NCBI GenBank assembly: GCA_963970005.1
Contig: CAXAMN010027406.1
Location: 483,220-547,219 of the forward strand
Length of the DNA stretch: 64,000 nucleotides
DNA from: Durusdinium trenchii
Lineage: Eukaryota; Sar; Dinophyceae; Suessiales; Symbiodiniaceae
Direction of reading: 5' to 3'
Below, piece by piece: positions 19,101-28,100 of the stretch. Position 1 is the first letter of the stretch. Each line of letters begins with the position of its first letter. The notes under the pieces are model-generated. The model was given only the letters and a program-made list of their open reading frames with translations, searched no databases and had not been told where the DNA came from. Both the position numbers and the translations under genes were made by a program.

Positions 19101-22100
19101 TCAGGCGTGCAAGACATGTTGATGACCTTGTCCCATCCAAGTGACAATAAGCTCTGGGCGAACACTGTCTGCTTTCCGGAATTCGATTTGGTGATGTACT
19201 CGAAGTCAGACATCAAAATCACCTTACTGGTCTTCATGGCGCCGATGAACTCACAATGCACACTCTCACCGTCGATGGTGCGAGTTGCTGGCTGACACGT
19301 GACACTTGGGATGAAGCCCTTCAAGGTCTCACGCATCCTCAGCTCCAATTCCGCTTCATCAGTCACCTTGGCTTCCATTGGGTAGCAAAGGTTGTATAGC
19401 GTTCTCGGAGATGGTAGCCCTCCAGCAAGTGACACTTGTGTTGAGTCATAGATGTTGGCATATTGAGCGAACCAATGGGCGTCCTCTTTGTAGTAGTTCC
19501 GATTGATCACCGTCTCTTGGTACTCTCCATGCCAAAACATCAAATACGACGTCAACCTTCGTAAGTACTGCAACCATGTCATCTGTCCGTTAACGGTACA
19601 GGGACCTTCTACGATGTGCCCGGATGGCACCTGGTTGGCACTAACCATCGCGTAGACCTTCATGTCTCGCGAAAAATAGTCCCTCCCAAACACGTAGTAT
19701 TTGGATGACCCCATCGGTAACGGCATTCTAAACCATGTGTTGACTGAGACGTCCCTTGATGCCGCACCGGTGGATTCTGATCCACCTGTCCTTCCCCACC
19801 GCTTGGAGGACGCCGGCCCATGTCCAGTTGAACTGTCGGAAGGACGCTCCGAAAAGTTCTGCTGTTCAAATGTCGACGACGGTGGAGGAGGTCTTGGTGC
19901 GCGAGGCATCGGTTTGGCCCTCGGTCTAGTAAAGTCACCGTAGATCTGAAGCGGCGGGCACCACTTTGGCCTATGAGCAACGTCAGGAGGCTCAGGACCT
20001 TCACTTTCCACCATGTCCCAAAATGGTAACGAGGGGATAACTTTGTCCTCGATCTTCTTCTTCAACTCCTCGATGTAGTCGGTGTAGGATTTGAAGGCGC
20101 TGCTCCGCCGGTTGTACTCATTTTGCCTTCCGCTCTCCGCTGCAGCTGCGTTGTATTGAACTCGAAACATTGTGAGTTCAACCGGGATCCACTCATTGAT
20201 CATCGGCATGACCTTTTCCCTCATGAATCTGAGCTCTTCTGGTATTATCAGGGCTACCGGAGGCTTGCAGTTGTCGAGGTATTGTACCATTACACTCATG
20301 GAGCCTAGAAAGGTCTCCATATGGTTCTGAGCCGCTGACCTGTATTTTGGCAGCCCTCTCTTCCTGGCAATCAGGTCCTCGAGCACGTCGATCACGTGGA
20401 TCTTGTCCATCGCATTGTCCGAGTTGTGGACCCTTATTGCCAGTGCCATGTTGCGGACTTCTCTGTTCACCGTGTCTATCAGCTCTTTCACCTTCTCCTT
20501 CGCGTTTCGACTGGTGAGTTTGTCAGAAGTGTGATAGAAGATCGAGCTGAAGATCGTGTAGTAACTCTCGAGGCGGGTAGCATAGACGTGATCTGACGGA
20601 TCCGCGGCTTCACGCATATTCATGCTCTCATTGGCCGACCCGGACAGGTTCCTCCATTGCTGGTAGGCAACCATAGTGTCATTGAGTCTGCCGCTGTTGA
20701 TGAAGTCGCGGACGTCGTCCCATAAGTCATCGATCGCCCCAATCTCCTCAGGCTCCACAAGGTAGCGAGAAAGGTTGCTGAAAACCCCACTCGCATCGTT
20801 CCCGAAGCGCCCCTTGATGGTGGCCATGGATAGCTTATATCGTCTTGCCAAGTCGCCAGTTTTCTCTTTCTTCTCTTCCTCGTTCATGTAGCCCACTAGC
20901 TTCTTCAGTGAAGCGGTCAAGAATTTGGTGTCATCGGACTTTGTCCTGGACATTGCATAGTTGATGGATAACGGGACGAGCGGAGGAATGCCGACGGCAA
21001 TCCATGCTTCAACCACATCCAACCCATGCGTACTCCTTGACATCCTCGGAGGTAGGGAGATCTGCCCTCTCTCCTTCATCTCAACCAGGCCATCGAGGAT
21101 CTTGATGATGAAAGTCGGGTAGCCGCTCGTGTTGCTGTTATAGTTCATGACGCCACCAACAGACTCCATAGCCACGTCGCTGAAGCGTACGGGTGAAGCA
21201 GTGCTGTGGTCACACAAACAAACACAACATGCTTGACAATCATGAATGCCATGTGGTTCGATCCGTCGTGCGTGTGATGTTTGTGTCCCATGCTCATAAC
21301 GTGTGTATACAGTCTCGTTTGATGTTGCATCGCACACTGACCGCTCGTTGAAGGAACTACCCAAGGCTCGAATCATAAGGCACGGAACGGCATGCATCAT
21401 CTTCTCAGACTTCTGGAATGCGGCGATTCTTTTGGTCACGGTCTTCAGGATGATGCCGACTATCTTCTTATTATATAATTGAGTAGTCTTAGTGTATTTA
21501 CCTGCACAATCTCTATGACTATGGCTCTTGTCACATGTTCTGCTGAGCTGGTTGCCAAACTCAAGATTCCATGATACAATCTTCCAAGGTTTCTTGATGA
21601 ATTTCTTGTCGGAATGCGAATCGTTGAACTCAGCACCTAACCCGTACATACATCCATCAAACACATGACAGTCGCAATCAGTGCCGCTCAACAAACGTTG
21701 AACCCTTTGATCTTTCCAGTAGGCACAGTATCTTGGTAGTTCAAATAGTGCGGCGGCTCCGATCTTCAAAACACGAACCATAACAGTTTCAAAACGCTCC
21801 CAAAGGTCCCAGTATAGTGCCCGCTTAAGCTCTATAGATTTAGCTATCGCGTCGCTGACTTTAGCGTTGTATCTCGACCATGCCGATCCGCCTGTGCAGG
21901 GTCCTGCAAACATTACTGCATCCTTCTCCGAACGCACTGCCGCAAGCGCACGTGCAATTCCGTATGGTGAAGTGAGGTCATCGCTTTGAGATACAGTGAC
22001 GATGGTGCAGTCGTGCTTCGCCGCTAAGTGGGTGAAGTGATTGCATTCCTCTGAACACAGTAGGATGAATGCGGATTCTTTACCTATATCGTACAGATCG

Positions 22101-25100
22101 ATTACCATCTGCTCGTCGCGGGCGGCTAGGTTATCATCTTCTTCGCACAACACGAACTGGTACTGATATGCGATCTTCCCATCATGTCGTCTCATGTTGA
22201 CATCAACTATTCTGTGTTCTTTGCTCTCCTCGCTCTTGGCTTTGCTAACGGAGACGAACGTTGGGACAATGATATCCTTCAGTGGGATCGTTTTCATACG
22301 CTTTGGGGTGCTACATAACGCTATTGCAGCCGATTGAGCTTCCTCGTTTTCCGATTCAGCGCCGTTTCCCCTAAGGGTGAACACAGTCTTGCCTGTCCAT
22401 CGGAGGTGCGTTTTGGTATGCGTACCTCTACCTGAGTGTCGCCAATAGTCCTTGACACAATCCTCAAAATCTGATGACTCGAGCCGACTTCCTTGACGGT
22501 AAGTCGTTCTGTCGTCTTTGATCCGTGACATGTCGACTGGACAAGATGGCGCATCACCCGGGCAGAACGCCTTTCTCCTAGGAGACGAGTGTATTCTTGT
22601 TAACGTCCTAGCTTCTTCGTCTACCTCCCAATGATCGTGAACTGAGTGCTCTTGCTCTTCAGGATCCGAAACAAAATTGTCGAAAATCATCGAAGACCCC
22701 CCAGACCCCCCATTCCCCCCATGCACAAGGCGCGTCAGGGCGTTGAGCACGTGTAAGGCAGAGGTCGAGCAGTGATGAATCGACAAGTACAAGGACGAAT
22801 CACGGAGAGTCTGTTGCAACGCGCGGCATTGGACAAGCGGACGCAAACTAAACAAAAGACGTGGAAGGAGCGCAGCGTTGAAATGACCAGTCGCAGGAGC
22901 GGACGCTTTAGGTAACGGAGAAGACAAAGGATGAAACTGAAAGAACGCACGTTCTACCCAGCGGTCAAACCGAACGGGTTCTAAGTTAGGGTCAACCTTA
23001 TCCTCGATCTGTTGCCATTGCGCGTCCTGCAAGATCCAAGTGCTGCGAAGGTATGCCATATCAGGGGGAGCCCGTGGTGGACGCAGCCTGTACAGCTTGG
23101 GAGTACGAACCATAACGTAGGGGTCGCATCCAGGGATCTCTTGCAGTCCCTCTTTGCTCGAAAGTCCCGCCTGATACAGATGTGGCGGGACAACCGGAAT
23201 GGTGGTGTAAGGGTATGTGGGCACCTTACTGTAACGATCCTTCTGGAGCTGCTTGGCGTAAGACAATCCATCATGAGTTGGCTTCATCAAGTCGAGCAGT
23301 GCTTGACTGCGCAGACCATCGTCGCTCAGTATATTGATCAACATGCATGCATGTTTCCATGAGTTGGCATCATCGAACCCTTTAGTGTGGATATCGGCAG
23401 CCATACGAGCAGTAACCTCATATACGAGCAACAGATAGTCACGCTTGAACATCTCGTACAACCAAGTGATGGAAATACCATGAGTTCGCTCCATGTGACG
23501 CATCGTGGGGTTCCTCCCACTCCGCATAACATTGATCATTGCTTGATTATCGTCATAAAAGATTATTCGTGGTGGCGTCCTCATCAAAGTCTCCCATGCA
23601 CTGATGCTTGGGATTCCAAGTGTCCTCAATGCGTAGTCCGCCGCGACAATCTCAGCCTCCGGGGTGGAGTGGCTAACGCATCCTTGACGTTTGCTACCTC
23701 CTGCCAACGGGAAACGAGTTCGCTTGCCTTGGACATGCATGTGGGCACCGGAAGTCGACTTCAACGATTGACCACATCCTGCGTAGTCCGCATCTGCAAA
23801 TAGGGCTAACGACAGGTCTGCTTTGGAATCACCGACCCAACCTACCATTTTCTGATCGGCTGAATGATGCACGTAACACATCAGGTGGTGCAACTCAGCA
23901 TCGTCGGCAACTGTCCATTTTGTCACATTGCGAGCCAGCACATTGATGGCCCGTAGCAGGTCGAAACGCGCTATTCTAGCAGCGTACAACAGTTTCATTA
24001 GGAGACTAGCAGCATGAGGCGCTAGGGTACCACGAGGTTGCTCCTTCGTATCAGACTTGACGTCATCGTCTGTTGACCTGGCCTTGGAAGCTGCCTGGTC
24101 AGGCGAGAAGCAAGTACCACACCATGTGCATGTGACAGCAAGTCCCTTTTGGGTACTGCATGGTGCTCTCGATGGATGATCCTTTGTGACATCCGGTAAC
24201 ATCGGCGTTGCAACTTTCTTCAATACTGTGTCCTTACCTACTATGTCGAGGTATTTGACCACGCTCATTTTGAGCAGAGCGCTCATGTCATATGTCATTG
24301 TAGTAACTTTGGAACCATCGGCCAATTTATCTTCGCCTTTCGACAAAACACATCCTAAATACAATCCGACCTCGGTTTCTGGTTCAATGCGCAGCTTGGA
24401 GCGGAGTAGATCCCAACCTTTCTTCAAGTTCCCCTTGGGTCCTGCCAACTTCAAGTCGTCCACATATATCACTAACAGCAAGTCTAGCTTTTCGTGGTAA
24501 TACATCGACGGCCATTCTGGTCCGACGGGTTTGAACTCCAATGCACGTACAGATTCGTCGCAATGTTGCTCCCACATCGTTCCAGAGTCTGGATGTCCGT
24601 ATAGTGCTTTGTTCACACGACACATAGGGCGTTTGAGACCCCTTCTGGTGATCTCCTCTTGTAAGTGCTTGGGCCATGCTTCCCACGGGAGTTCAGCCCA
24701 ACACGGTACACCGCCCAATACTGCTTGGATATATGCTCGAATGGCGTCTGCCATCTGCACATCATTACCTTCCAGGCAACCGTAGAAATCGGCCCATCGA
24801 GCAGCTTCGAATGTAGCTGGAGAGTTTCCAAGGTCTTGGAATAATGCTGCCTCGAAGTTCTGGTTCTTCACCTGATCTCCGAGTAGGACCCCTCGCCCTT
24901 TGAATTTCCTTTTCGGGTCATCGTCAGGCAGTTGGTAGTTCTTTTCCACACATATTCCATGCACTCTTGCTAAGTGAACTTCTTCCCCTTTCTTCTTGGA
25001 TGTTGCCACTATCTCATCGTACTCTCTCAGCCACGACCCGTCGAATGTTTCCTCATCCCAGAGTCCGCCCCATTCATCCAACATAGATTGCATTGCCTTC

Positions 25101-28100
25101 TTATTGGATAGGATTTCGGCACGGCTCACAGGTCTTAATACCACAGCGTTGAACAACCTATTGCCCATAAGTTTTGGGCGATGTTGCGTATCACGCACTA
25201 CACATGGCATCGTCGGAAATGGTTCATCAACTATATGGTGGTCAATAAGATCACCAGTGATGAAACAACATATCTGACCGTTCAGTGGATTGTAGACGTT
25301 CTCCGTCTTCCAAGCCGCCATAGCAAGATTGTCATCGTTGTCCTCCCACATGGCACTCTCGTCCCAATCTGTGAGGAATTCTTCATCACTGGGGATACAC
25401 GTAGACTCGGATGTAAAGGATTTAGGTGACCATGGGTCCTCATCATCATCAGTGTCCCACTCCCTAAAGGTAGTAGGCATAGCCAAGCTTGGTCCACCTA
25501 CACCCTCCTCTTCCTTGTCCTTAGATTTCTTTTCTTTCTTGGACTTCTTGTCCTTCTTGGCTTTCTTGTCCTTCTTGTCTTTCTTGGACTTCTTTTCACT
25601 ACCTCCGTCATCATCCTTCTTGACGTCTTCCAGGTCCTTCAAGAGTTCATCAGGCTCTTCGTCCTCCTTCTTATCCGTGCTGCTCCCAAGCCCCTTTGCT
25701 TTCTTCGTCAATCTATCCACGACCCTGTCTACATGCTTTCCGGCCTTCTTGGCCATAGCTCTATCTTTCACCGATAGCTTCTGCCATTCTTCAGGCGTGA
25801 GGTAGTCCTTGGGTCTTGGTGAATTGTGGAAGAGTCGCCTCCCATCCGATCCCACTCTATATAGACGGCCGTCCTTTGCGATCTTGACATGTTCACCGTC
25901 GTTGTTCAAGTAAATGATGTTATCACCCGGCCCCCGAACGGAGTAGTGATCGGGACCGGAGTAGTCCTCTTTCTTCTTCTCTGCGAGCTCCTCCGTTTTC
26001 TCATCCTCGATCGCGTCAATCTCGCTAGCTCTTGACTTCAGATCCCCGTCTGGTGGATCAGGCGCATCATCGTCACCGCCTTGATCGTTACTGTCGTCGG
26101 GATCGGGTAACTCGGGATTGGTAGGTGCATCTGGAGAACCGGCTCTCTCCTTCAGGACTTTCATTCCTTCGAGAGTGCTGTTCAACCTCTCGTACTCTTT
26201 CTTCAAAGGGAATTCTATTCCGTCGTCTTGGAAGATCTTCTCGGTGATGTGAGGAGTAATCAGTTTCCTCAACGGTCTCTCGGCATCATAACCTAGATTC
26301 TGTTGAGCGAAATCGCTTATAGCCCATACTTTGTATTTCCTCGACCAGTTCATCCCGGTCCCCATGACGTACCCTGCGAAGATGCCAGGTATGCTCTTGG
26401 GGTCGAACTTATGGTCTTGGTCTCTTTCTCTCGCATCACTAGGTTTGAAGAACACCTTCGCCCCGAGTGGTATCACCATGCCTGGGAATTCGCTCTTGTG
26501 CAACTTCAACCATGCACTGCTGCCATCGCTCAGCTTCTCGATGTTCAACAAATGGCTTACGCATTCCACTGCAAATGGCCAAAAACATGGTGGTAGTCCG
26601 GCTTCTAGTAAGCATGTCGATGTGGTAAGCATCATGAACTGATTGTTTCTTTCGGCGAGTGAATTGTTCTGGGGATGTCCTGGAAGCGACTGGTCTAGTG
26701 GAATCCGGAGTTCCTTGAGTGCTGCTTCAAATTGTGGCGCATCATCCGAGTAAGCGTTGGTGACCTTTCTCTTACCGATATAGTGCTTCATCGCCTGCAC
26801 CACTTCGTCACTATTGCTTGCTTTCAAAGGATAGCCCCATATCACACCAGTGAACCGATCTCGAATCACCAATACATCCTTATCCGGCATGATCCCATCT
26901 CTCGCCATCTTCTGAGTGTTCATGAGATCGAAAGTGATAAGGTCACCGAATGCCTTCAATTTCCGTTTGAAAGCTCCCTTGCTAGTCTTGTAGTGCTTCA
27001 TCTTTGCTCTCACACATGACTTGCAGTATGGGTTCTTGTATCGATGCGTCATCAAGTGCAATATGGATTTCGCCTCGTTCTTCAGCACCCCTGGTTTTGA
27101 TAGTCTGGCTTCCCCGTCAACCACATCAACTTCCAATAGTCCCTCTTCATCTTCACCAATGTCACTCTCCTCTCGTTCAGAATCCGCATCACCTCCATGC
27201 TCGTCGCCTCCGGCATCTTCAGATTGACCATCGTGATCACTATCGAATCTCGGGTCTTCCCCGTCATATTCCTCTTCAGGAGAATACCTGTCATCACCGT
27301 GTTCCTCTGGTTCTCCTTCGACGCCTGCAACAGCTGGATTGATACCAGATTCACCATCCTGATCTCTCTGGTTATCTTTCTTCTTTCTCCTCCGTCTCCG
27401 TGGTTTCTTGGGCGGAGGTTCCTCTTGTTGTGTCTCCTGACCTGCTGTGGCCTCGTCTTCATGCCCCACACCTGACAGTATGCGATGAAGTATCGTGGCC
27501 AAGCCGTCTGGCCTTGGTAAACATCTCCCGTCATCATCATTCACCTTGATGTAGGGTATGTTGTCATGCACCGATAGCGGGATCTTGTTCGCGTTCTGGT
27601 CGATGAGGTATGGCAATTGATTTGCCGGCCATACGAATGAATACCCTTGTTCCATGCACCGTTTCCCGATGGAAAAGACTGATGGTGTGCTCTCCAACAC
27701 GTGTGCTTCGGACATCATGGGTAGTTCGTCCACATTGATGTCCACCATCTCTGATGTACTAGTTACACCATTCGCTGTCATGAAGCTCACGGATTTGGGT
27801 CCTTCCTTGGTGGTAAGGCCCATGGCATTGACTTTCTCTCTTGAGATCAAGTCGTGTCCACATCCCGTGTCCATGATGAAGCGTATCGGTGGTCCATCAT
27901 ACCTCTCCACAGCCATGAATATCGTGTCTCCTGGTATCGTGTAGTTGACAGAATCCTTCCTTACTACCTCGTTGGTGTTGAAGTCAGACAGGTCGACGTT
28001 CACCTCGATTCCTGCATCTTGAGTGATTTGTATCCATGCCTTGGCGATGTGTTCAGCAGAGTATAGCTCCATCATCTTGCCTTTGGCATGTGCTACTCGT

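Noticed and set aside
21640-22330. Firm annotation of a DNA cytosine methyltransferase
   Set aside because: Only a Pro-Cys loop is suggestive; the FxGxG and ENV-type motifs are not visible. Kept as a hypothesis.
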